A DNA stretch of 64,000 bases from Oryzobacter telluris (GTDB lineage: Bacteria; Actinomycetota; Actinomycetes; Actinomycetales; Dermatophilaceae): contig NZ_CP170723.1 of the NCBI RefSeq assembly GCF_043099285.1, positions 2,542,001 through 2,606,000 of the forward strand. The letters run 5' to 3'. The stretch's first letter is position 1; each line of letters starts with the position of its first letter. Positions 16,682 to 24,628 of the stretch are shown here, one piece after another. Under the pieces are notes generated by a model. That model saw nothing but the letters and a program-made list of their open reading frames with translations, was not told where the DNA came from and did not search any database. Both the position numbers and the translations under genes were made by a program.

Positions 16682-17416
16682 ATGGCGACCGACTCCCGCA
16701 CCGTCCTCGCGACCTCCGGCGGCTACCGCTGGGGCGCCCGCACCCGCATCGCGTTCAACGGCCTGGTCCACCACGCCGTCGACCTCTCCGGCGCGCACGG
16801 CCGGCGCCCGCGGATCGCGTTCGTCGGCACCGCCTCCGGCGACGCGAAGGACTTCAACTACGCCGTGCTCGAGGCCGGCCGCGTCGCGGGCTTCGACGTC
16901 ACCACCGTGGACCTGTTCCCCATGCCCAACCACGACGACACCGCGGCGGTCCTCCTCGAGCAGGACGTCGTCTGGGTGCAGGGCGGCTCGGTCGCGAACC
17001 TCCTCGCCGTCTGGGACGTCCACGACCTGCGCCCGGCCATGCGGGCGGCGTGGGAGGCGGGCGTCGTCCTCAGCGGGGTGTCGGCCGGCTCGATCTGCTG
17101 GTACCTCGGCGGCACCACCGACTCCTTCGGGCCCGAGCTGCGCGCCGTGACCAACGGCCTGGGCCTGCTCCCCTACGGCAACGGCGTCCACTACGACTCC
17201 GAGGCCGAGCGGCGCCCCACCGTGCACCGCCTCGTCGCCGACGGCACGCTGCCCGTGACCCACTGCACCGACGACGGCGTGGGCCTGGTCTACCGCGGCA
17301 CCGAGCTCGTCGAGGCGGTCACCGAGGTCGAGGGCAAGGGGGCGTACGTCGTGACGAAGGGCGGCGACGGCATCACCGAGGAGCGCATCGAGCCCCGTCT
17401 CCTGCCCGCCCCCTGA
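16682..17416 (+). CDS. pepE: Peptidase E-like protein (S51 family)
   Basis: A 244-residue S51 serine peptidase, the family of aspartyl dipeptidase PepE and cyanophycinase. The nucleophile elbow is LSGVSAGSICW (Ser134), preceded by the strand QDVVWVQGGSVANLLAVW. The conserved NGLGLLPYGNGVHYDSE segment carries the His expected in the active site. It is cytoplasmic with no signal peptide. Classical PepE cuts Asp-X dipeptides, and the specificity here is assumed from family. A leaderless -10 supports the start. A second, secreted and duplicated S51-type protein is encoded at 49594. Confidence 0.9.
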   Translation: MATDSRTVLATSGGYRWGARTRIAFNGLVHHAVDLSGAHGRRPRIAFVGTASGDAKDFNYAVLEAGRVAGFDVTTVDLFPMPNHDDTAAVLLEQDVVWVQGGSVANLLAVWDVHDLRPAMRAAWEAGVVLSGVSAGSICWYLGGTTDSFGPELRAVTNGLGLLPYGNGVHYDSEAERRPTVHRLVADGTLPVTHCTDDGVGLVYRGTELVEAVTEVEGKGAYVVTKGGDGITEERIEPRLLPAP

Positions 17417-17422
17417 CCAGGC

Positions 17423-18454
17423 TCAGCGGGGTGGGGTGACGACCCGGACGACGCGTTCCTCGGCGGCGGCGACGCGAGCGGCGTCGATGACGGCCAGCGT
17501 GTGGACCGCGTCCCACGGGTCGACGGGCATGAGCGCCTGCGGGTCGTCCGACGCGACCGCCGCGGCCACCGCCCTGTAGAAGTCGGCCTGCGAGCTCGCC
17601 TCGCGCGCAACGGGTTCGCGCTCACCCCCGCGGTAGAGCCAGCCCGCCTGCTCGGGCGAGGCGTCGGACTGGCCGGACCAGGGGTGCTCCTCCGCCTCGA
17701 AGTCGACGAGGACGTACGCGGCCTGCGTCCCGAGCAGCCGCACCCGCGGCCCCGGCGCCCCCGCCACGGACGTCGCCGAGAGGTGCGAGACCACCCCCGA
17801 GGTGTGCCGGCACACGAGGAAGGCGTCGTCCTCGGCCGGCGTCGTGCGCGACGCCACCGTCGCCGAGACGGTGACGACCGGACCGAACAGCTGCACCGCG
17901 GCATCGACGAGGTGGCTGTGCAGGTCGAGGAGGAGGCCGCCACCCTCGGCCGCCGTCGCGTTCTCGCGCCAGCGGTCCTTCGGTACGGGTCGCCATCTCT
18001 CCCAGCGCATCTCGTAGCGGAAGGCCTCACCGACCAGACGGTCCCGCACCACTCGTGCCACGGTCGCCTGCTCGGCGTCGAAGCGCCGGTTCTGGAAGAC
18101 CGTGAGCGCGCTCCCCCGACCGGCTGCGTGCCGCACGACGTCGGCGGCGGTCCCCGCGTCCACGGCCAGCGGCTTGTCGACGACGCAGGCCAGCCCGGCG
18201 TCGGCCACCGCCCGCGCCTGGGCCGCGTGGGCGCCGGAGGGCGAGGCCAGCACCACGACATCCAGCCCCGGCACCGCGAGCAGCTCCTCGAGCCCCGGCA
18301 CGACCTCGACCCCGGGATGGTCGGCGCGGGCGGACTCGGCACGCTCCTCGTCCCTCGTCGACACCGCGGCCACCTCGAGCCCCGCGGCCCGCAGCACCGG
18401 CGTGTGGATGTCGCGCCCCGACGACCCGTACCCGACCAGTCCGACGCGTGTCAT
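17423..18454 (-). CDS. Gfo/Idh/MocA family oxidoreductase
   Basis: A 343-residue NAD(P)-dependent dehydrogenase of the Gfo/Idh/MocA family. The N-terminal Rossmann fold shows VGLVGYGSSGRDIHTPVLRAAGLEVAAVSTRD and VVVLASPSGAHAAQARAVADAGLACVVDKPLAVDAGTA, including the EKP-type motif as DKP. The C-terminal domain contains EGGGLLLDLHSHLVDAA, matching the GGG.L.D.G.H.D pattern. Substrates are usually sugars or inositols. Nothing nearby narrows this. A TAGGCT -10 seven bases before the ATG suggests a leaderless mRNA. Confidence 0.93.
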   Translation of the reverse strand: MTRVGLVGYGSSGRDIHTPVLRAAGLEVAAVSTRDEERAESARADHPGVEVVPGLEELLAVPGLDVVVLASPSGAHAAQARAVADAGLACVVDKPLAVDAGTAADVVRHAAGRGSALTVFQNRRFDAEQATVARVVRDRLVGEAFRYEMRWERWRPVPKDRWRENATAAEGGGLLLDLHSHLVDAAVQLFGPVVTVSATVASRTTPAEDDAFLVCRHTSGVVSHLSATSVAGAPGPRVRLLGTQAAYVLVDFEAEEHPWSGQSDASPEQAGWLYRGGEREPVAREASSQADFYRAVAAAVASDDPQALMPVDPWDAVHTLAVIDAARVAAAEERVVRVVTPPR

Positions 18455-18461
18455 GTCCGCC

Positions 18462-18467
18462 AGCCTA
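18462..18467 (-). promoter_or_regulatory. -10 element (TAGGCT), leaderless promoter of the Gfo/Idh/MocA gene
   Basis: TAGGCT on the minus strand lies 7 bases before the ATG at 18454. Confidence 0.5.
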
Positions 18468-18493
18468 GGGCTGCGGCGACGCCCGTTCCGGGC

Positions 18494-18895
18494 TCAGCCG
18501 ACGACGACGGTGATCCGGTACTCCGGGGAGCGCGAGGTGATGGTGCTCGTCCCCGGCTTCTCGGCCCGGACCTCCCACTCCCGCACGCCGCTGGCCGTGA
18601 CGTTGACGACCTGCACCAGCTGCACGGCGTCGCCGGTGACCTCGGGGTCGTCCGCGGAGGTGTCGCTGACGACGAGCGACACGGAGCGGCCCACGACCAT
18701 CGAGAACGTGGCGCCGTCGTCCTCCGGGGTCAGCCGCCGGGGCGCCGCGGAGGGCGACCCCGACGGTGAGACGGTCGCTGCCGTCGACCCGGTCGTCGAC
18801 CCACCGGGCGACCCGGACGGCGATGGCTCCCCGGCGCCGCACCCCGCCACGAGGGCGAGGGACAGCGCGGCGGGGAGCCACCACCTGCGGGTCAT
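18494..18895 (-). CDS. Small lipoprotein with a possible chagasin-like beta domain
   Basis: A 133-residue exported lipoprotein. The signal peptide ends in the lipobox LVAGC (Cys19) and is followed by a Ser/Gly/Pro linker of about 30 residues. The mature domain (GATFSMVVGRSVSLVVSD ... REWEVRAEKPGTSTITS ... YRITVVV) has the strand rhythm of an Ig-like or I42/chagasin beta sandwich, but the loops that make chagasins inhibit cysteine peptidases are not clear. It begins 7 bases after the M36 protease gene on the same strand, so it is probably cotranscribed. An inhibitor or chaperone role for the protease is inference. Confidence 0.75.
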   Translation of the reverse strand: MTRRWWLPAALSLALVAGCGAGEPSPSGSPGGSTTGSTAATVSPSGSPSAAPRRLTPEDDGATFSMVVGRSVSLVVSDTSADDPEVTGDAVQLVQVVNVTASGVREWEVRAEKPGTSTITSRSPEYRITVVVG

Positions 18896-18902
18896 CGCTC
18901 GC

Positions 18903-21900
18903 TCAGCTCCCGCTGACCGTCGCGATCCGCTCGACGACGTCCTTCTGGGCCTTGATCTGCGCCGAGGTCGACGCGGGGTTGGTCCGCACCGTCTCGGCGT
19001 GGAACATGACCGCCCCGAAGGTGCTGTCGAGCGACCCGTTGCCGTCGGAGTCGACCGGCGTCGAGAGCGTGACCGAGCCGTTGGCGAAGTTCAGCCAGGC
19101 GCCCAGGGCGTGCTGGTCGAAGATCACGTCCGCCGGCGACTTGGCCGGGTTGTTCAGGACGAGCGTCGCGGCAGCCCGTGTCGAGGCGTCCTTGTGCTCG
19201 TCGAACACCATGCTGATCGCGCCGACGATGTCGAGGTAGCACTGCAGCTGGGCCGGGGTGAAGTCGTTCGCCTTCTTGACCCGGTACTGGTTGAGCCACC
19301 AGCCGTGCCCCTTGGAGACGGTGCCGTTGCCCGTGATGAGGACGAGGGCGCTGTCCGCCGCCGACCCGAGGTCGTCGTCGGTCACCGTCACGTCGAGCGT
19401 GTAGGCACACGCCTCAGCGTAGGCGTGGGTCGCCGAGCGGGAGACGCTGCGCGGCTGCACGCTCGGGCTCTTCGCCGGGTCGGCGAACGGCGGGTTCACG
19501 AGCGAGGTCTGGGTGCTGGTGATGCCGTCGCCCCAGGCCCAGTCGAAGCGCAGGTCGTCACTGCCCGGGTCGGTCGAGCCGACGGGGACCGTGAGGTCCT
19601 CCCCCGCCTCGAGGACGAAGGCCGAGACGCCGTCGTAGACCTGCTCGCCGGTGGTGTCGATGACGGCGGTCGGGTCGACGTTCGCGACGTTCGCCACGGC
19701 CGCGCCGCAGTTGCCCGTCGTGTCGTCGTCGGCCGCGCAGACCTGGACGCTGAACGCCCCGTCGTCGCCGTACTGGTGCTGGACCGAGAAGGTCAGCGTG
19801 GCGTTCGGCCGCACGTTCTCCAGCACTCCGGCCAGGGCCACGGGGGCCGCGCCGTCGTCGAAGGAGATCGTCGCCGTCAGCGGGTCGAGCCAGCCGGGGT
19901 CGGTGACCGTGCCGGTCACCGTCACGGTGCCGGCCTCGCTGATCGGTCCGATCGGGTTGACCGACACACTCGGCGCGACGTTGGTCACCGTCACCGTCGA
20001 GGTGTCGGTCGCCTGGTTGCCGAACGCGTCGGTGACGCGCAGTCCGATGGTGGACACGCCGTCCTGGCCCACCCGGGTGAACGTCGGGGTGGCGCCGGTG
20101 GCGTCGTCGTACTGCCCGTCGTCGTCCAGGTCCCACTCGTATATCGCGATCGCGCCCGCCGAGCCGTCCGAACCACCGCTCGAGCCGGCGCCGTTCAGGC
20201 TCACGTCGGTGCCCTCGGGCGTGACGTAGGGCCCTCCGGCGTCCGCGACCGGCAGGCACTCGGCCGGGAGGTCGTCGCTGAAGGTCGGCACGTCATCGAG
20301 ACCACCGGTGGAGCCGGTGCCCAGGCCGCGGCCGGCGAACGCCGACCAGATGAGGCACCGGTTGGCCCCGCCGTCGGCGGCGAGGAGGCCGTCACGGGCG
20401 TCGATGAACGTCGGGTTGGCGGTCGTCGCCTTCATCCCGTCGAGGACGAGGTCGGCCATCGCCTCCACGCCACCCGGGTAGAGCTTGCGGATGTCGTACA
20501 GCGTCGACGCCCAGATCTGGCCGTTCCCGTGGCCGCTGCCCGAGTTCGTGTCGTAGTCCTGGAAGTCGAGCGTAGAGCTGTCGTAGGCCACCGAGCGGAT
20601 GCCGGTGGTCGCGTTGCCGGTGACGTACTCGCCGATCACCGCGTCGCCCCACTTGAGGTACGACACGACGTCGCTCCAGCCCTCGCCGAGGGCGCCGCGC
20701 TGGTCGCCGCCGTTGTAGCCGAGGGTGCCGCCGCCGACGAGCCGGCTCGAGACGCCGTGCCCGTACTCGTGGGCGATGACGTCACCGTCGACGTCGCCGT
20801 CCCGGTAGGGCCGCGTCGGCGCCCACATGTACATCTGCATGCGCGGGCTCGAGCCGTCGGCCGGGGTGCCGAAGTTGGCGTTGTTGAGGCAGCGGATCGC
20901 CACGTCGTCGCCGGGCGCCGGGGTGCCCTGGTCGTCGACGCAGCCGAGGTCCCAGCCGTCCTGGGCCTCGGCGAGGACCGGGTCGCTCCCGCTCCCGCCG
21001 CGGCCGAAGTTGTTCACCTGGAAGTTGCCGCTCGCCTCGTCGAAGCCGTGCCCGTAGAGCCAGTCGTGCATGACGTTCGTGTAGTAGAAGAGCTGGGTGA
21101 TGGCGGCGTCGCGGTCGGTGTCGAGGGCGGCGAGGGAGTTGACGTCGGCGGCGGTCCGCCAGGCGTCGGTCCAGGTGTAGGTGAAGTGGGTGTCGGCCGC
21201 GGTCGGCTGGTACTCGTTGTTCGCGTCGTCGTCGTTGCGGTCGAGGTAGGCGTTGGCGTTGTTGCCGCTCGTCGTCGTCCCGCTGACCCACGACCCGTCG
21301 AGGCCGGTGAAGGCGGTGACCTGCCGGGTCGCGCCCGTGGCCTCCGGGTGCTGCTCGCGCCAGACGGTCCCCTCGGGGCCGGAGTGCGCGTAGCGGCTGG
21401 TGCGGTCGAGGACCGCGCCGCTGCCGGCGTCGACGACGGTCTCCCACCACTCGTCGCCCGACGACTCGATGTCGGTGAGCCAGGCCAGGCGCAGCCCGCG
21501 CCCGTGGTCGACGGGGTACCAGGCGAGCTCGGCCGAGACGGGTCGCGAGCTCGTGGAGCCCGACCCGTAGACGTTGGGGAAGGTGCGCTTGCCGGCGGTC
21601 CGCACGTCAGCGGCCTCGCGCAGCGCGCGCTTGCCCTTGGCGCCCTGCCGCTTGGCCGCGGTGTCCAGCGCCTGGCCGGCGCTGAGGCGGGCGTCGGTGG
21701 AGGCGGTGGCGACACCGCTCGAGAGCGCACCGACGGCCGAGGTGACGCTGCCGTCGGCGGCCACGACCACCGTCAGCACGGCGTCGCGCACGCGCAGCCC
21801 GCCGACCTTCTGGCCGAGGTGCACGGCGGTGGCACCGGTCGTGAGCCGGAGCTCCTTGGCGACGTAGAGCGTCGCGTCGTGGCCGCGCGTCAGGCCGAAG

Positions 21901-22154
21901 TCCGTGGCGTGGGAACGCCCGTACGACAGGGCGATGTCGGCGGGCCGGCTCTTCGACGGCTTGGTGAGGCCGGCCTTCCCGCCGGTGATGGCGCGGGTGG
22001 TGCCGCTGGCGGCGTCCTTGCGGACGTGGTCGCGCGCGGCCGGGCCACGCAGCCCCTCACCTCCGCCCGGTGGACCGGCGACCGCCGGCGTGACGGCGGC
22101 CCCCGCGAGCAGCAGGCCCCCGAGGGCGTAGGACAACGAACGACGACCGTGCAT
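18903..22154 (-). CDS. Secreted M36 (fungalysin) metalloprotease with PKD domains
   Basis: A 1083-residue secreted zinc protease. A signal peptide (SLSYALGGLLLAGAAVTPAVA) and an FTP-type propeptide precede the M36 catalytic domain, whose zinc site is HEYGHG near residue 460 with the third ligand in GEGWSD about 30 residues later. From about residue 630 come two or three PKD-like beta domains (YEWDLDDDGQYDD ... STIGLRVTDAFGN; then ATISFDDG ... and FDWAWGDG). They are followed by a C-terminal domain of about 150 residues beginning GHGWWLNQYRVKKANDFTPAQLQCYLDIVGAIS by pattern, perhaps for surface binding. The ATG at 22154 has GAGGGG upstream, and earlier in-frame ATGs give no signal peptide at the N-terminus. 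Confidence 0.93.
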   Translation of the reverse strand: MHGRRSLSYALGGLLLAGAAVTPAVAGPPGGGEGLRGPAARDHVRKDAASGTTRAITGGKAGLTKPSKSRPADIALSYGRSHATDFGLTRGHDATLYVAKELRLTTGATAVHLGQKVGGLRVRDAVLTVVVAADGSVTSAVGALSSGVATASTDARLSAGQALDTAAKRQGAKGKRALREAADVRTAGKRTFPNVYGSGSTSSRPVSAELAWYPVDHGRGLRLAWLTDIESSGDEWWETVVDAGSGAVLDRTSRYAHSGPEGTVWREQHPEATGATRQVTAFTGLDGSWVSGTTTSGNNANAYLDRNDDDANNEYQPTAADTHFTYTWTDAWRTAADVNSLAALDTDRDAAITQLFYYTNVMHDWLYGHGFDEASGNFQVNNFGRGGSGSDPVLAEAQDGWDLGCVDDQGTPAPGDDVAIRCLNNANFGTPADGSSPRMQMYMWAPTRPYRDGDVDGDVIAHEYGHGVSSRLVGGGTLGYNGGDQRGALGEGWSDVVSYLKWGDAVIGEYVTGNATTGIRSVAYDSSTLDFQDYDTNSGSGHGNGQIWASTLYDIRKLYPGGVEAMADLVLDGMKATTANPTFIDARDGLLAADGGANRCLIWSAFAGRGLGTGSTGGLDDVPTFSDDLPAECLPVADAGGPYVTPEGTDVSLNGAGSSGGSDGSAGAIAIYEWDLDDDGQYDDATGATPTFTRVGQDGVSTIGLRVTDAFGNQATDTSTVTVTNVAPSVSVNPIGPISEAGTVTVTGTVTDPGWLDPLTATISFDDGAAPVALAGVLENVRPNATLTFSVQHQYGDDGAFSVQVCAADDDTTGNCGAAVANVANVDPTAVIDTTGEQVYDGVSAFVLEAGEDLTVPVGSTDPGSDDLRFDWAWGDGITSTQTSLVNPPFADPAKSPSVQPRSVSRSATHAYAEACAYTLDVTVTDDDLGSAADSALVLITGNGTVSKGHGWWLNQYRVKKANDFTPAQLQCYLDIVGAISMVFDEHKDASTRAAATLVLNNPAKSPADVIFDQHALGAWLNFANGSVTLSTPVDSDGNGSLDSTFGAVMFHAETVRTNPASTSAQIKAQKDVVERIATVSGS

Positions 22155-22333
22155 GGCAAGTCCCCTCTTCGATGAGGTCACCGGTCGGCCCGGCGACACC
22201 GGCCCCGCTGGGCCGCGGCGACACGGCGGCAGGACCGCCGCGCGCCATCGAGAAGGAGACAGCGGACGCACCGCTGATACACAGGGGCGGCCGGCCGGGC
22301 ATCCGGAGCGGTTGGGCGACGCTGGCCGGCCCG

Positions 22334-22351
22334 GCGGAACCGCGGTTCCGC
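22334..22351. promoter_or_regulatory. 18-bp perfect palindrome upstream of lipB
   Basis: GCGGAACCG is followed directly by its reverse complement CGGTTCCGC. It ends 18 bases before the lipB -10 element, so it overlaps where a -35 would be. A regulator bound here would act on lipB. Confidence 0.45.
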
Positions 22352-22369
22352 TGAGGGCGTGGCGCGACA

Positions 22370-22375
22370 TACGGT
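22370..22375 (+). promoter_or_regulatory. -10 element (TACGGT), leaderless promoter of lipB
   Basis: TACGGT ends 6 bases before the lipB ATG at 22382. Confidence 0.55.
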
Positions 22376-22381
22376 GGACCC

Positions 22382-23014
22382 ATGCGCGTCGTCCACCTCG
22401 GTTTCGCCCCCGACCTCGTCGACTACGAGGAGGCCTGGGCCACCCAGCGCGAGGTCCACGCGCAGGTCGTCGAGGGCACCATCCCCGACACGACCCTCCT
22501 CCTCGAGCACGCCGCCGTGTACACGGCCGGCAAGCGCACCGAGGACCACGAGCGCCCCACCGACGGCACCCCCGTCGTCGACGTCGACCGCGGCGGCAAG
22601 ATCACCTGGCACGGCCCGGGCCAGCTCGTCGGCTACCCGATCGTCCGGCTGCCCGAGGTCCCCATCGACGTCGTCGCGCACGTGCGCCGCCTCGAGGAGG
22701 TGATGATCCGCGTCTGCCGCGAGTTCGGCGTCGAGACCGTGCGGGTCGAGGGCCGCAGCGGTGTCTGGGTGGAGAAGGACTGGCGCGGCCCGGACCGCAA
22801 GCTCGGCGCGATCGGCGTGCGGGTCAGCCGCCGGGTGACGATGCACGGCTTCGCGCTCAACTGCGACTCCGACCTCGCCTGGGCCGATCCGATCATCCCG
22901 TGCGGCATCGCCGACGCCGGCGTCTCCTCCCTGACCCGCGAGGCGGGCCGCATCATCACGGTGCAGGACGTCCTCCCCTACGCCGAGAAGCACCTCACCG
23001 ACGTCCTCGGCTGA
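22382..23014 (+). CDS. lipB: Octanoyl-[acyl carrier protein]:protein octanoyltransferase LipB
   Basis: LipB moves octanoate from acyl carrier protein onto the lipoyl-domain lysines of E2 and GcvH, the first step of lipoyl assembly. The 210-residue protein has the family signature GKRTEDHERP and RGGKITWHGPGQLVGYPIVRL, then GRSGVWVE and KLGAIGVRVSRRVTMHGFALNCDSDL with the catalytic Lys801-type GAIGVRV region, and IPCGIADAGVSSL where the catalytic Cys lies in PCGI. lipA follows after one unrelated membrane-protein gene. Confidence 0.97.
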   Translation: MRVVHLGFAPDLVDYEEAWATQREVHAQVVEGTIPDTTLLLEHAAVYTAGKRTEDHERPTDGTPVVDVDRGGKITWHGPGQLVGYPIVRLPEVPIDVVAHVRRLEEVMIRVCREFGVETVRVEGRSGVWVEKDWRGPDRKLGAIGVRVSRRVTMHGFALNCDSDLAWADPIIPCGIADAGVSSLTREAGRIITVQDVLPYAEKHLTDVLG

Positions 23015-23065
23015 CCTCGCCGACGGCCCGGGACGGGTCGGGGTGAGCGCCCGCCCCGGGTGCTC

Positions 23066-23071
23066 TAGGGT
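23066..23071 (+). promoter_or_regulatory. -10 element (TAGGGT), leaderless promoter of the 490-aa membrane protein gene
   Basis: TAGGGT ends 6 bases before the GTG at 23078. Confidence 0.55.
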
Positions 23072-23077
23072 CTGCGC

Positions 23078-24550
23078 GTGATCGAGGCCCACCAGCTGCT
23101 CCTCCCCCTCGCCGTCATCGTCGTGTGCGCCGTCGGCGGGTTCGCCTTCGCGTGGTGGCGCGACGTCCGGGCCGGTGGCGCGCTGGAGCGCGTTGCCCGA
23201 GGCCGCGGGCTCACCGTCCCCGTCCTGGTCTCGGTCGCCGGCGACACCCGCCGCGCCCAGGCGGTCCTCGATGACGGGGTCCTGCGCGTCGTGGGCGCAC
23301 GGACCCAGCTGCTCCTCGACGGTCGGGCCTACGCGAACGCCGCCCAACGGCGCCACCACCTCGACGACGAGCTGCTCGACTTCGCCACCCAACGCGGCTT
23401 CGTCGACGCCGCCGGGACCCGCTACCTCGTCGGCGCGCTCGAGGAGTGGGAGCCGGCGCTCACGGCGGCGCTCCAGCAGCCGCCACGGCCGGCGTCGCGG
23501 TGGCGGCGGCTGGCCGCTGCCGTCCCCCGCCGGCAGGTGGCCGGGTTCGCGGCGGCGACGATGGTGCTGCTGGCCTTCCAGGGCATCTGGGCCGCGGGCC
23601 ACGACGTGACCGCCACCATGGTCCGCGTCGTCGGCGAGGAAGGTCTCGAGTCGTGTGCCGTGCGGTGGGCCGAGGACGGCGCGCCGGGGTACGCCGAGGT
23701 CGACTGCTACGCGCCGTTCCCGGCCCCGGGGTCCCCGGTGGTCGTCCGCGTCCTGGCCGCGCCGTTCGCGGGCAGGGCGCTCGACCACGAGGGCACCTAC
23801 GAGGGGCTCACGGTGATCCCGGGCGGGCTCGCCCTCGTGCTCGGCGCCCTGGTCGTCGGCACCACGGTGGTGCGGGTCCGACGGCCCGCCATCCGCCTCG
23901 CTCCCCAACCCGGGCCGGCGCTCGACCTCACGACCCCGGAGCCGGTGACGATCGCGACCGACGCCCCGCTGTTCGACCAGCTCGACGCCCTCGCCCGGGT
24001 CGAGGGATGGTCCGAGGGCGTGACCGCTGCGCCGCCGCAGCCCTGGTACCAGGCGCCTGTGGTCTCGCTCGCCTCCGCCCGCTGGTGGCCGGTCCCGCTG
24101 CTGGCCGGCATCGGCCTCCTCGTGGAGGAGCTCCCGGAGCCGGTGCGGTACGCCCTCGGCGCCGCCGCCGTCGCCGTGGCCCTGTGGGCGGCGCTCGGCG
24201 CCTGGACGACCTGGCGCACCATCCACCCGGCCTCCACGGGACCCGTCACGAGCGAGTGGGACTACAGCCTGGTCCGCCTCGTCGATGACGAGTGGCTGGC
24301 GCTGCTCGTGCTCGGTCAGCGGCCGCACTGGCTGGTCCCCCTCATGGGCGAGCGGCACCCAGCCCCGACGGGGCGCTGCGGGGTCAGGGGCGACCTGCGC
24401 GACGGCGGCGCCGTCCAGCTGCTCGTCGACGGCGAGTTCTGGATGAGCGGGGGCCCGGTCGAACGGGTCGACGACGAGATGCTCAGCGGGCTGCGCGAGG
24501 AGGTGACCGAGCGCCTGCAGGACCTCGGTGGGCATCGCGACGCACCCTGA
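23078..24550 (+). CDS. Multi-pass membrane protein of unknown function (490 aa)
   Basis: I do not recognise this 490-residue protein. Predicted membrane helices lie near residues 5-26 (LLLPLAVIVVCAVGGFAFAWW), 150-168, 246-266 (GGLALVLGALVVGTTVV) and 338-376 (two close helices separated by EELPEPVRY). Between helices 1 and 2 is a soluble domain of about 120 residues with GLTVPVLVSVAGDTRRAQAVLDDGVLRVV. The C-terminal 110 residues are soluble and include LVDDEWLALLVLGQRPHW. It sits between lipB and lipA on the same strand, but each flanking gene has its own leaderless promoter, so a lipoate role need not follow. Confidence 0.8.
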   Translation: MIEAHQLLLPLAVIVVCAVGGFAFAWWRDVRAGGALERVARGRGLTVPVLVSVAGDTRRAQAVLDDGVLRVVGARTQLLLDGRAYANAAQRRHHLDDELLDFATQRGFVDAAGTRYLVGALEEWEPALTAALQQPPRPASRWRRLAAAVPRRQVAGFAAATMVLLAFQGIWAAGHDVTATMVRVVGEEGLESCAVRWAEDGAPGYAEVDCYAPFPAPGSPVVVRVLAAPFAGRALDHEGTYEGLTVIPGGLALVLGALVVGTTVVRVRRPAIRLAPQPGPALDLTTPEPVTIATDAPLFDQLDALARVEGWSEGVTAAPPQPWYQAPVVSLASARWWPVPLLAGIGLLVEELPEPVRYALGAAAVAVALWAALGAWTTWRTIHPASTGPVTSEWDYSLVRLVDDEWLALLVLGQRPHWLVPLMGERHPAPTGRCGVRGDLRDGGAVQLLVDGEFWMSGGPVERVDDEMLSGLREEVTERLQDLGGHRDAP

Positions 24551-24615
24551 GGGACCCGCGTTCTGCCCACGGCTGACCGACCGGTCCCGGTTCGGGGAGT
24601 GCGGGATCCGCGGCG

Positions 24616-24621
24616 TACTCT
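24616..24621 (+). promoter_or_regulatory. -10 element (TACTCT), leaderless promoter of lipA
   Basis: TACTCT ends 7 bases before the GTG at 24629 and decides this start over the in-frame GTG at 24599. Confidence 0.5.
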
Positions 24622-24628
24622 GGAGCGC

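Noticed and set aside
18102..22175. A 1357-residue plus-strand open frame antisense to the M36 protease
   Set aside because: Shadow frame. The minus strand carries HEYGH, GEGWSD and a signal peptide.
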